Positions 1 to 8,262 of a stretch of DNA of 38,995 nucleotides are shown piece after piece. Where the stretch lies: positions 1 through 38,995 of the forward strand of contig CAMAYE010000008.1 of the NCBI GenBank assembly GCA_945862135.1. The letters run 5' to 3'. The position numbers and the translations under genes are program-made. Source of the DNA: Bordetella parapertussis. GTDB lineage: Bacteria; Pseudomonadota; Gammaproteobacteria; Burkholderiales; SG8-41. The stretch's first letter is position 1. Every line of letters begins with the position of its first letter. Under the pieces are notes generated by a model. That model was not told the origin of the DNA. It did not search any database and saw nothing but the letters and a program-made list of their open reading frames with translations.

Positions 1-2
1 TC

Positions 3-1499
3 GGCAATGAAGCCGATCTCGGCGTAGGTGAGCTGGCCGGCCTGCTGGTCGATGATCCGCATACCGATGCGATCCTGCTGTTCATGGAAACCATCCGCGA
101 CGCCAAACATCTGGCGGATGCCGCGCGCCGCGCCTACGATGCCAACAAACCGGTCATCGTTTACAAGCTCGGTCGCTCCGAAGTGGGCCAGGATCTGGCG
201 GCCTCCCATACCGGCGCGATGGCCGGTACTGATGAAGCGGTCGATGCCTTTTTCAAGGCCCATGCGATGCTGCGTGTGGATACGCTGGAGGCGCTGTTCG
301 AACTGCCGGCGCTGGTCAAAGGTCGCAAGCCCAACAAAAATCACCGCGTCGCATCCATGACCACGACTGGCGGCGGCGCCGCCTGTGTGGTTGACCGCAT
401 CGGTACCTACGGCGTTGATGTGGTCGGCCCAACCGATGCGCTGGTCGCCAAACTGGCGCAACAGAACATCACGATTAACAAATCGCGAATCACCGACCTG
501 ACGCTGGCCGGCGCGAAAAAGGAAATTTACGGCGGCGTGCTCAATGCGCTGCTGCAATCCGACCATTGCGACCTTGTGCTCGCAGTGGCCGGCAGCTCGG
601 CGCAGTTCCAGCCGCAGATCGCCGTTGAACCGATGGTTGAAGCTAATCGCGGCGACAAAGCCCTGGCCGTATTCCTCGCGCCGCATGCCGAAGCCTCATT
701 GAAACTGCTGGCCAGTGCAGGCGTCGCCGGTTTCCGCACGCCGGAATCCTGCGCCGATTCGATTCGTGCATGGAAACAATGGGTTCCGCCGCTGGCGATT
801 CCTGCAGCGGATGCCAAACGCACCGCTGCGGCCGTTGCATTACTGAAAGCAGCGCCGGGCAAACAGCTCAATGAACAACAGGCTTGCGGCGTTTTCGGCG
901 CGCTGGGCGTTCCACAAGCACAGACTGCGGTGATGGCGGATGCCCATGCCAAGGTGGATATCGGTTATCCGGTGGTCGCCAAAATCCTTTCGCCCGACAT
1001 TGCGCACAAGACCGATGCCGGCGGCGTGGTACTGAACATCGCTGATGCAGCAGCGCTGAAGCAGGCGGCAACCGATATCTTCACCCGCGTCAAAGCCAAA
1101 CATCCGCAGGCAAAACTGAACGGTATCTTGGTGCAACGCATGGAGCGCGGCCTCGCCGAAGTGATCGTCGGTTACAAACGCGATCCGCAGGTCGGGCCGC
1201 TGGTGGTGATCGGCGTCGGTGGTGTCCTCGCCGAGATTTACAAGGATTTCGCGATGCGCCTGGCACCGGTGACACCGGAAACCGCACTGCAGATGATCGA
1301 TGAAGTCAAAGGACTCGCGGTGATCCGCGGCTACCGTGGCATGACCAAAGGTGACTGCAAGGCGCTGGCGGAAGCGGTGGCGGCTTTCTCGCAACTGGCC
1401 GCCTTCGATGACATCGCCGAAGCTGAAATCAACCCGCTGATCGTCCGCAAAGAAGGCGAAGGCGTGGTGGCCGTCGATGGACTGATCGTCCGCCAATAA
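3..1499 (+). CDS. NDP-forming acyl-CoA ligase (acetyl-CoA synthetase-like), 5' end cut by window
   Basis: The frame is open from the first complete codon at base 3, and the residues before the first Met read as the normal family sequence, so the gene starts outside the window. The visible 498 residues cover the succinyl-CoA-ligase-like part (SHTGAMAG, the region of the phosphorylated His in ADP-forming acyl-CoA synthetases) and a C-terminal ATP-grasp domain (GYPVVAKILSPDIAHKTDAG, VIVGYKRDPQVGPLVVIGVGG, EINPLIV). The family interconverts acyl-CoA plus NDP and Pi with acid, CoA and NTP in the cytoplasm. The position upstream of a dehydratase/lyase cluster suggests activation of a short-chain acid released by that pathway; this is inference. 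The substrate cannot be read from sequence. Confidence 0.9.
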   Translation, partial: GNEADLGVGELAGLLVDDPHTDAILLFMETIRDAKHLADAARRAYDANKPVIVYKLGRSEVGQDLAASHTGAMAGTDEAVDAFFKAHAMLRVDTLEALFELPALVKGRKPNKNHRVASMTTTGGGAACVVDRIGTYGVDVVGPTDALVAKLAQQNITINKSRITDLTLAGAKKEIYGGVLNALLQSDHCDLVLAVAGSSAQFQPQIAVEPMVEANRGDKALAVFLAPHAEASLKLLASAGVAGFRTPESCADSIRAWKQWVPPLAIPAADAKRTAAAVALLKAAPGKQLNEQQACGVFGALGVPQAQTAVMADAHAKVDIGYPVVAKILSPDIAHKTDAGGVVLNIADAAALKQAATDIFTRVKAKHPQAKLNGILVQRMERGLAEVIVGYKRDPQVGPLVVIGVGGVLAEIYKDFAMRLAPVTPETALQMIDEVKGLAVIRGYRGMTKGDCKALAEAVAAFSQLAAFDDIAEAEINPLIVRKEGEGVVAVDGLIVRQ

Positions 1500-1510
1500 A
1501 GCGTCAAGCA

Positions 1511-1532
1511 GCCGGGTCGCCCGCGACCCGGC
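1511..1532 (+). promoter_or_regulatory. Strong GC hairpin directly in front of the selenoprotein Shine-Dalgarno
   Basis: A perfect 9-bp inverted repeat (GCCGGGTCG / CGACCCGGC) with a 4-nt CCCG loop lies between the ligase stop and the next start. It is followed at once by GGAGG (1533-1537), not by a T-run, so it is not a normal Rho-independent terminator. It could stabilise the processed 3' end of the upstream message or tune ribosome access to the downstream gene. The structure is seen directly; the role is inference. Confidence 0.6.
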
Positions 1533-1547
1533 GGAGGAGCGTCACAA

Positions 1548-2066
1548 GTGGCACAAAGTCTGGGCAACAAGCTGGATACGGGGGATCGTTTTCCTGATCT
1601 CGATCTATCGCTGGTCAGCGGCGGCGCGCAGCGCTTGTCCACGCTGACCGCGGGCCAGTGGAGCGTGGTGCTGCTGTACCGCGGCGACTGGTGAAGATAC
1701 TGCCGTCAGCAGTTGGCTGACTATCAAACATGGCTCCCCGATCTGAAACAGCTCGGCATCTCGGTCATCGCGGCTTCGGTCGATACGCCGGAAGCGGCGC
1801 AGCAATCCGTGAGCACGAACAAACTCTCGTTTGCGGTGGCCCACAGCCTGGATTATCAGGACATCAGCCGCCGCACTGGCGCATTCATCGAGCATGAGCG
1901 CAAAATCCTGCAAGCTACGGGATTCCTGCTTAAACCCGACCTGACGCTACATGTCGCCACTTATTCCACCGGACCCATCGGCCGTCTCACGCCCAACGAC
2001 GTGAGTTCAGTCGTACGACTCAACCTTGCCAAAACAACAGCACCCCAAGGAGAAAAAACATGTTGA
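1548..2066 (+). CDS. Peroxiredoxin-like selenoprotein (AhpC/TSA fold, UxxC), Sec encoded by TGA at 1692-1694
   Basis: The reading frame starts at GTG 1548, ten bases after GGAGG, and gives 172 residues if the TGA at codon 49 is read as selenocysteine. The N-terminal half has the redoxin hallmarks (GDRFPDLDL, VVLLYRGDW). The codon after YRGDW is TGA, exactly where relatives carry the first Cys of WCPYC; the frame resumes with RYCRQQLADY and continues through a normal thioredoxin-fold C-terminus (ISVIAASVDTPEAA, ATGFLLKPD). The active site would therefore be U-R-Y-C. The protein probably reduces peroxides or disulfides in the cytoplasm using a thiol donor. The stop overlaps the start of the MmgE/PrpD gene (2060), so the gene is likely translationally coupled. 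The alternative is a nonsense-mutated pseudogene, but the exact active-site position, intact frame on both sides and SECIS-like hairpin argue against that. Standard gene callers would start it wrongly at TTG 1713. Confidence 0.85.
1696..1725 (+). promoter_or_regulatory. Candidate bacterial SECIS element
   Basis: Just 3' of the TGA codon the RNA can fold as GAUA (1696-1699), a five-base 5' bulge CUGCC, a perfect 6-bp stem GUCAGC (1705-1710), loop AGUUG (1711-1715), GCUGAC (1716-1721) and UAUC (1722-1725). The loop has G as its second base and lies about 17-20 bases after the UGA, within the range known for SelB-dependent bacterial SECIS elements. A U lies in the bulge, as in E. coli fdhF. The hairpin is within the coding sequence, as expected in bacteria. 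Confidence 0.8.
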
Positions 2067-3418
2067 TGGAACAACTCGCCGACTACGCAATCCGCGAACA
2101 GACTTCGAAGCTGCCGCCGCAGGTGATCCACCATGCCAAACGCGCGGTGATCGACTGGTACGCGGCGCTGCTGCCTGGCAGCGTCGTCAATCCGGCGGTG
2201 CTGATGGAAGAGGCCTTTGCCGAAGATCTGGACCGCGGTCGTGCACGCCTTGCCACCGGCCGTCGCGCCACGCTGCGCGCTGCTGCGTTGATCAACGGTG
2301 CGGCTTCGCATTCGGTCGAGTTCGATGACATTTACCGGGATGCCGGTTACCACCCGGGCAGCCCGACCATCTCCGCGGCACTGGCTGCGGCACAAGCCTC
2401 CGGTGCTTCAGGTGACCGTTTCCTGCGCGGTGTGATCGTGGGCTACGAGATTTCCACGCGCATCGGCGAAGCGGTGATGCCGTCGCATTACAAGTACTGG
2501 CATACCACCGGCACCGTCGGATCGTTCGGTGCGGCGGCGGCAGCAGCCACCGTGCTCGGTGCGAACAAGGAACAATTCATGCACGCGATGGCCACGGTCG
2601 GCAGTTTTGCTTCCGGCCTGCAGCAGGCCTTCCGTTCACAGGCAATGACCAAGCCGCTGCACGGCGGCCATGCGGCCGATGCCGGCTGCTGGGCGGCGAT
2701 GGCGGCGATGAAAGGCCTCACCGGCGCGCTCGACATGCTCGAAGGCGAAGTCGGTTTCGGCAATGCGATGAGTGTGAATCCGGACTGGAGCAAGGCGACC
2801 AAGGGTCTGGGCGTGGATTACCACATCAACCACATGACCTTCAAAAACCACGGCTGCTGCGGTCACACCTTCCCGTCGATTGACGGCGCGCTGCACCTGC
2901 AACAGCAGCACGGTTTCACGCACAAGGATGTGAAACACATCAAGCTGCACACCTACAAGGCCGGCCTCAACATCATCGACAACAACAATCCCGAGGGCGA
3001 ATACCAGGCCAAGTTCAGCATTCAGTACACCGTCGCCCACGCGCTGGTGCGCGGCAGCGTGCGCCTCAATGCTTTCGATCCCGATCATCTCAACGATCCC
3101 GAAATTCGCGCGCTGCTGAAAAAGATCGAGCCGATTGCCGACCCCGATATTTCTGCGGGTTATCCGAACCGCCGCGAGTCGCGAGTGGAAATCGAATTGA
3201 ACGACGGTCGCAAGTTTGAACACTTCCAGCCTTACCGCAAAGGCGATCCGGAACTGCCGCTGACCGACGAGGAACTCGACGGCAAGTTCCTTGAACTCGC
3301 GGAGCCGGTGATCGGCAAGGCTGCAGCCGCATCTTTGCTGCAGCAACTGCGGGATACCGAGAAACTGGCGAACGTTGATTACGACACTGGTGCCGGTACG
3401 AAACGGGCTACTGGCTGA
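2060..3418 (+). CDS. MmgE/PrpD family protein (2-methylcitrate dehydratase-like)
   Basis: The 452-residue length and sequence fit the MmgE/PrpD family: helical N-terminal domain with AVIDWYAALLPGS and NGAASHSVEFDD, then YHPGSPTISAALA, the glycine/alanine-rich GTVGSFGAAAAAATVLG, KPLHGGHAADAG, and a C-terminal domain starting near VDYHINHMTFKNHGCCGH. Characterised members dehydrate 2-methylcitrate or act on itaconyl-type and related carboxylates, but most paralogues next to Bug receptors have unknown substrates. The ATG overlaps the stop of the selenoprotein gene by 7 bases and has AAGGAG at 2047-2052. Two Bug receptors and a PEP-mutase-type lyase follow on the same strand, pointing to a carboxylic-acid degradation operon. 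Confidence 0.9.
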   Translation: MLMEQLADYAIREQTSKLPPQVIHHAKRAVIDWYAALLPGSVVNPAVLMEEAFAEDLDRGRARLATGRRATLRAAALINGAASHSVEFDDIYRDAGYHPGSPTISAALAAAQASGASGDRFLRGVIVGYEISTRIGEAVMPSHYKYWHTTGTVGSFGAAAAAATVLGANKEQFMHAMATVGSFASGLQQAFRSQAMTKPLHGGHAADAGCWAAMAAMKGLTGALDMLEGEVGFGNAMSVNPDWSKATKGLGVDYHINHMTFKNHGCCGHTFPSIDGALHLQQQHGFTHKDVKHIKLHTYKAGLNIIDNNNPEGEYQAKFSIQYTVAHALVRGSVRLNAFDPDHLNDPEIRALLKKIEPIADPDISAGYPNRRESRVEIELNDGRKFEHFQPYRKGDPELPLTDEELDGKFLELAEPVIGKAAAASLLQQLRDTEKLANVDYDTGAGTKRATG

Positions 3419-3449
3419 GCTGTGTCATTCAACACCGGAGGAGACAACA

Positions 3450-4421
3450 ATGAAAACAATGGAAAAATCCCTGATCGCCCTTGCACTCGCCGCAATGGCG
3501 ATGCCGGCATTGGCAGCAGAAACTTTTCCGTCACGGCCGATCCGCGTCATCGTGCCCTATGCGCCGGGCGGCAACGTCGATATTTCCGCACGCATCATCG
3601 CCCCGCCTCTGGGTGAAACTCTCGGGCAGACGGTGGTGGTCGATAACCGTCCCGGCGCCGGCGGCAATCTCGGCGCCTCGCTGGTGGCCAAGGCCACGCC
3701 TGACGGTTACACGCTGCTGGTCGGTTCCAGCGGACCGCTGTCGGTCAACCCGGTCATTTTCAAGAGCCTGCCCTACGATTCACTAAAGGATTTTGCGCCG
3801 ATCTCGACAGTGCAGGCTGTGCCGCTGGTCGTACTTGCCGGACCGAAATCGAATTTCAATTCGATCGCCGATATCATCAATGCGGCAAAAGTACGCCCCG
3901 GCAAAGTTACCATGGCTTCAGCCGGCGCCGGCACCACCAATCATTTCGCCATCGAACTTTTTGCGAACATGGCGAATGTCAAATTGCTGCACGTACCTTA
4001 CAAAGGCAGCGGACCGGCACTGTCGGAACTGCTCGGCGGCCAGGTCGAAACCATGATCGACCAACTCGCAGCATCGATCGGCTACGTCAAGGACGGCCGA
4101 CTGAAAGTACTGGCGGTGACCACGCCGCAACGAGCGGCCGCCCTGCCCAACGTGCCGACACTCGACGAGCTGGGTTACAAGGGATACAACGCGGCGACGC
4201 TGCTTGGCCTGCTCGCCCCCGCAGGAACCCCCAAACCGGTGGTCGGCACACTTAACGCCGCGATGCGCAAGGTCATGGACAACAACGCGGTGGCCGAACG
4301 TTTCCGCGGCCTTGGCGCCAATCCCGGCGCCAGTTCACCCGAAGAATTCAGCACGCGCATCCGCGACGAGCTGCAGCAATGGCAGAAGCTGGTGAAACAG
4401 CTCAACCTGAAGTTCGAATAA
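3450..4421 (+). CDS. Bug/TctC-family periplasmic solute-binding receptor (first of six)
   Basis: Start is ATG 3450, preceded by GGAGGAGA (3436-3443), giving 323 residues. The first 22 or so form a signal peptide ending ALAAE. Family motifs follow in order: PSRPIRVIVPYAPGGNVD, VVVDNRPGAGGNLG, ATPDGYTLL, PYDSLKDFAPIS, LLHVPYKGSGPALSELL. Bug receptors bind carboxylates in the periplasm, sometimes with a TctAB membrane transporter and sometimes as orphans; no TctA or TctB is in the window. The gene lies 31 bp after the MmgE/PrpD gene, so it probably captures the substrate of that pathway. Confidence 0.93.
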   Translation: MKTMEKSLIALALAAMAMPALAAETFPSRPIRVIVPYAPGGNVDISARIIAPPLGETLGQTVVVDNRPGAGGNLGASLVAKATPDGYTLLVGSSGPLSVNPVIFKSLPYDSLKDFAPISTVQAVPLVVLAGPKSNFNSIADIINAAKVRPGKVTMASAGAGTTNHFAIELFANMANVKLLHVPYKGSGPALSELLGGQVETMIDQLAASIGYVKDGRLKVLAVTTPQRAAALPNVPTLDELGYKGYNAATLLGLLAPAGTPKPVVGTLNAAMRKVMDNNAVAERFRGLGANPGASSPEEFSTRIRDELQQWQKLVKQLNLKFE

Positions 4422-4443
4422 TGCACCGCCCGGGAAATCGCAA

Positions 4444-5439
4444 ATGACCAGAACATCGCAAATGAAAATTCCAGCAGCCTGGCGCTGCCTGACCGTTCTA
4501 TTCGTCCTTTTGCTGCCGATTGCCGCACTTGCTCAAACAGACTTCCCCAACAAACCCATTCGACTGATTGTGCCCCTCGCGCCCGGCGGCACTGGGGATA
4601 CGCTGGCACGCCTGTCCGCCGAGTTGCTTTCGTCCTCACTGGGCCAATCCACCGTGGTGGATAACCGGCCGGGCGCCAACGGCATCATCGGCATGGAGCT
4701 GGTTGCCCAGGCCGCACCCGATGGCTACACGCTGTTGTCCGGTTCCAGCGGCAATACTGCGCTGAACGCAGCCCTGCACGGTGACAAGCTGCGCTTTGAC
4801 GTGGAACGCGATTTTTCGCCGGTGATCCATGTTGCGACGACAACTTCGGTGGTGGTGGCCCACCCCAGCCTGCCGGTGAAGTCGATTCCCGAATTGATAT
4901 CACTCGCCCGCAGCAAACCCGGCTCGATTCACTACGCTTCGGCTGGCATCGGCTCGGCCGTACATCTTGGCAATGCGTTATTCGAGAATATGGCCGGCGT
5001 GCGCATGAATCACGTTCCCTACAAGGGCAGCACACCGGGACGAATTGCTGTGGTACAGGGTGAAGCCCAACTCATGTTTGACGGCCTGTTGCCGGCCCTG
5101 CCGCTGATCCGTCAAGGCAGGCTGCGCGCGCTGGCGGTAACCGGGACGCAACGGTCGTCTGTCGTGCCCGAATTGCCCACCATCGCCGAAACCCTGCCTG
5201 GATACCGCGCCGAAACGTGGTATGCCCTGTTTGCGCCCGCACGGGTCTCTCCGGTCGTGGTTAATAAACTCCACGCTGCGGTTGCCGCCGGACTGAAGCG
5301 TGCAGACGTTGAACAGCGACTGCGATCACAGGGTGCCACACCCGCCGGCACCTCCCCCGGCGATTTGGCGCAGCTGCTAAAACAGGAAACCGCGCTGTGG
5401 AGAAAAGTCATCAAGGATGCCGGCATCCGGGCCCAATAA
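4444..5439 (+). CDS. Bug/TctC-family periplasmic solute-binding receptor (second)
   Basis: A 331-residue protein with a signal peptide (hydrophobic core VLFVLLLPIAALAQ) and the Bug order of motifs: NKPIRLIVPLAPGGTGDTLA, TVVDNRPGANGIIG, PDGYTLLSGSSG, MNHVPYKGSTPG. A second in-frame Met at 4462 is an alternative start because no strong Shine-Dalgarno is seen at 4444. It follows the first receptor by 22 bp, and the two are only moderately similar, so they may recognise different ligands. The mature protein acts in the periplasm. Confidence 0.92.
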   Translation: MTRTSQMKIPAAWRCLTVLFVLLLPIAALAQTDFPNKPIRLIVPLAPGGTGDTLARLSAELLSSSLGQSTVVDNRPGANGIIGMELVAQAAPDGYTLLSGSSGNTALNAALHGDKLRFDVERDFSPVIHVATTTSVVVAHPSLPVKSIPELISLARSKPGSIHYASAGIGSAVHLGNALFENMAGVRMNHVPYKGSTPGRIAVVQGEAQLMFDGLLPALPLIRQGRLRALAVTGTQRSSVVPELPTIAETLPGYRAETWYALFAPARVSPVVVNKLHAAVAAGLKRADVEQRLRSQGATPAGTSPGDLAQLLKQETALWRKVIKDAGIRAQ

Positions 5440-5558
5440 CACTGACTCCAGTCACACGCGAGGCGCAAGGATGCGTCATCAGCACGATTCCCCTCGACTG
5501 AATTGCTGACACCGAATAGTTCAATTAACCCCAACTGCACTGTATTACGGAGAATTTC

Positions 5559-6464
5559 ATGAGCCAGCCCCCTTTGAAACTAACCACCCGCATGCGAGCA
5601 CTACTGGCGCGCACAGGCTGCATCGTTGCACCTGGCGTCGCCGATGCCTTCGGTGCACGCCTCGTCAAAATGGAAGGTTTCGAAGCGGTGTACATGACCG
5701 GTTTCGGCACCAGCCTGACCCGGCTGGGCATGCCCGACGTCGGCCTGCTGACCGCAACCGAAATGATCGACAACGCGAGCCGCATTGCCGAAGCTTCCGA
5801 ACTGCCGGTCATCGCCGATGCCGACACCGGTTACGGCAATCCAATCAACACGCGGCGCACCATCCGCGATTACGAAAAAGCCGGCGTTGCCGGGGTACAT
5901 CTTGAGGATCAGGCCTGGCCGAAACGCTGCGGCCATCTCGCCGGCAAACGCGTGATTCCGACTGCCGAAATGGTGGCCAAGATCAAAGCGGCCTGTGACG
6001 CACGGCGCGACGATGATTTTGTCATCATCACCCGTACCGATGCGATCGCCATCGAGGGCATAGAGGCCGCACTGGAACGCGGCGAGCGTTATCGTGAAGC
6101 CGGCGCTGACGTGCTGTTCATCGAGGCCCCGGTCGGACGCGAGCAGGTCGAAATCGTATCGAAGCGTTTCAAGGGCGTACCGCTGCTCTACAACATGGCG
6201 GCCAGCGGCAAAACACCGGACCTTCCCGCGGACGAACTCGGCAAACTCGGCTTCAAGCTGGCGATTTATCCGAACTGGATGCTGCTCGCTGCAATTCCGG
6301 CAATGCAGAACCTGCTTCGCGAGCTGAAAAAAACCGGATCGATTGCGCACATGCGCGACAAGGTGGCGAACTTCAAACAGTTCACGGATATTGCCGGCTT
6401 GCCGGAAATTCAGGAACTCGAAAACCGCTACGGCCTCCCCGAAGACCAGCGCGCCGCGCTCTGA
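5559..6464 (+). CDS. Isocitrate lyase/PEP mutase-family C-C lyase (methylisocitrate- or dimethylmalate-lyase-like)
   Basis: The 301 residues match the short members of the ICL/PEPM superfamily. Visible motifs are the metal site DADTGYGNP, the LEDQAWPKRCGH loop with K122-R-C124-G-H126 carrying the catalytic Cys of true lyases, and IIARTDAIA-like IITRTDAIA. The Cys-containing KRCGH signature argues for C-C bond cleavage (methylisocitrate, 2,3-dimethylmalate or similar) rather than PEP mutase or oxaloacetate decarboxylase chemistry. The products would be pyruvate or another oxoacid plus a small acid. The start has AGGAGA-like CGGAGA upstream. Association with MmgE/PrpD and LeuCD suggests one pathway; the exact substrate is inference. 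Confidence 0.88.
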   Translation: MSQPPLKLTTRMRALLARTGCIVAPGVADAFGARLVKMEGFEAVYMTGFGTSLTRLGMPDVGLLTATEMIDNASRIAEASELPVIADADTGYGNPINTRRTIRDYEKAGVAGVHLEDQAWPKRCGHLAGKRVIPTAEMVAKIKAACDARRDDDFVIITRTDAIAIEGIEAALERGERYREAGADVLFIEAPVGREQVEIVSKRFKGVPLLYNMAASGKTPDLPADELGKLGFKLAIYPNWMLLAAIPAMQNLLRELKKTGSIAHMRDKVANFKQFTDIAGLPEIQELENRYGLPEDQRAAL

Positions 6465-6474
6465 TCACTACGGC

Positions 6475-8232
6475 ATGAGCTCTACTGCGCGACGCGTTTG
6501 CCAGTCAGGTCTCGCGCTCGCGCTGTGGGCAGGGCTGTGTCTGCCGCTGCAGGCGCAGAGCGATCGGCCGGCGCAACCGGAACCCGCCAGCGGCCACAGC
6601 GAAAAGCAGCTCGCTCACGCGCGAGTTCATATGGTTGCGGCAGCGCATCCGCTGGCCGTGGCCGCGGGTCTGGAGATTCTTGAGGCAGGCGGCACTGCCA
6701 GTGATGCAATGATCGCGGTGCAGCTCGTATTGAATCTGGTTGAGCCGCACGCATCGGGCCTGGGTGGCGGCGCCTTCCTGCTGCACTACGACGCAGCCAG
6801 CCGCAAACTTCAGGCTTACGACGGACGCGAGACCGCACCTGCTGCGGCAACGCCCGAACTGTTCATGCGTGTCGGCAGGCCGATGCCCTTTCGCGAAGCG
6901 GTCAACGGCGGCCGCTCGGTCGGCACGCCGGGCGTGCCCCGCCTGCTCGAAACCGCACATCGCAAACACGGCAAACTGCCGTGGGCCAGGCTGTTCAAAC
7001 CCGCGATTGAGCTTGCTGAACAGGGCTTCCCGTTATCAAACCGTGTACATGCACTGCTGCAGCGTAAGGGCGCGCTGGGCAGTGAAGCGGCTGCACGTGC
7101 GTACTTTCTGACTGTGGACGGCACACCCAAACCAGCGGGCACCATGCTGCGCAATCCTGAGTTCGCCCGCACCTTGCGTGCGATTGCTGCAGGCGGTGCC
7201 GATGCGTTTTATCGCGGGGAAATTGCCATCGACATTGTCGATGCCGTGCGCAAACACCCTTCCAATCCGGGCATCCTCAGCACAGCAGATCTTGCCGACT
7301 ATCAGGTGCGTGAAGTTGACCCTTTGTGCGCGCCATATCGCGTTTTCCGCGTCTGCAGCATGCCGCCCTCATCCTCCGGCGGCATCGCCGTGCTGCAAAT
7401 GCTGGGCATGCTGTCGCATCGGGATATGTCTGCAGTCGCACCGGGCTCCGCACAGGCGGTCCATCTGCTCGCCGAAGCGGGTCGGCTGGCCTATGCCGAC
7501 CGCAACCGCTGGGTTGCCGATGATCGTTATGTCGAAGTGCCGGTGCGCGGTCTGCTTGATACGGCTTACCTTGCCGCGCGGACAAAATTGATCCAGCCCG
7601 GCCACTCCATGGGCAAGGCAGAGGCCGGGGTGCCTCCTGGCGCCCGGATCGCCTATGCCGACGACACCGTTGAAGAAATCGCCGGCACCAGCCATATCGC
7701 CATTGTTGACGGCAAGGGCAACGCCGTTTCGATGACCACGACCATTGAGAATTTTTTCGGCAGCAGAATCATGGTGCACGGCTTCCTGCTCAACAACCAG
7801 CTGACTGACTTCAATTTCAACCCCTTCGACAACGGGCGTCAGGTCGCCAATGCGGTCGCGCCGGGGAAACGGCCGCGCAGCTCCATGGCGCCCACAGTGG
7901 TATTCAACAGCAACGGCGACCTGCATCTGGTGATAGGCTCACCAGGCGGCAGCAGGATCATCAACTACGTTGCCAAGACGCTGATCGCGACGCTGGACTG
8001 GGGTCTTGATATCCAGGCGGCCATCGCACTGCCCAACGCGGGCAGCCGCAACGGCCCGACTGAAATCGAGCGTGGCACGTCTTACGAAGCACTGGCAGCT
8101 CCGCTGGCCACAATGGGACATGAAGTACAGACGCTGGACATGACCAGCGGCCTGCACGGCATCATGCGGGTAAATGACGGTTGGCAGGGCGGCGCGGACC
8201 CGCGCCGTGAAGGCATTGCAAAGGGACGGTAA
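6475..8232 (+). CDS. Gamma-glutamyltransferase (GGT/cephalosporin acylase family)
   Basis: ATG 6475 was chosen because it starts a clear signal peptide (SGLALALWAGLCLPLQAQ); the open frame extends upstream into the lyase gene but those residues are not family-like. The 585-residue precursor has the large-subunit motifs HPLAVAAGLEILEAGGTASD and EPHASGLGGGAFLLHYD (the oxyanion/gamma-glutamyl site region) and the autoprocessing site GTSHIAIVD, with T405 as predicted nucleophile and new N-terminus of the small subunit. Family enzymes hydrolyse or transfer gamma-glutamyl groups from glutathione or related amides in the periplasm. It is 10 bp after the lyase gene and before leuCD, an unusual position that may mean it unmasks an amide-linked substrate. 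Confidence 0.9.
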   Translation: MSSTARRVCQSGLALALWAGLCLPLQAQSDRPAQPEPASGHSEKQLAHARVHMVAAAHPLAVAAGLEILEAGGTASDAMIAVQLVLNLVEPHASGLGGGAFLLHYDAASRKLQAYDGRETAPAAATPELFMRVGRPMPFREAVNGGRSVGTPGVPRLLETAHRKHGKLPWARLFKPAIELAEQGFPLSNRVHALLQRKGALGSEAAARAYFLTVDGTPKPAGTMLRNPEFARTLRAIAAGGADAFYRGEIAIDIVDAVRKHPSNPGILSTADLADYQVREVDPLCAPYRVFRVCSMPPSSSGGIAVLQMLGMLSHRDMSAVAPGSAQAVHLLAEAGRLAYADRNRWVADDRYVEVPVRGLLDTAYLAARTKLIQPGHSMGKAEAGVPPGARIAYADDTVEEIAGTSHIAIVDGKGNAVSMTTTIENFFGSRIMVHGFLLNNQLTDFNFNPFDNGRQVANAVAPGKRPRSSMAPTVVFNSNGDLHLVIGSPGGSRIINYVAKTLIATLDWGLDIQAAIALPNAGSRNGPTEIERGTSYEALAAPLATMGHEVQTLDMTSGLHGIMRVNDGWQGGADPRREGIAKGR

Positions 8233-8262
8233 CAATGAAATGCGTGAAACGAGGACACTGAC

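Noticed and set aside
1692-1694. Prx gene as an ordinary nonsense-mutated pseudogene
   Set aside because: The only stop falls on the catalytic Cys codon, both halves keep family sequence, and a SECIS-like hairpin follows; chance is a poorer explanation.
2636-3346. 236-codon open frame on the - strand
   Set aside because: Antisense to the MmgE/PrpD gene; composition of a shadow frame.
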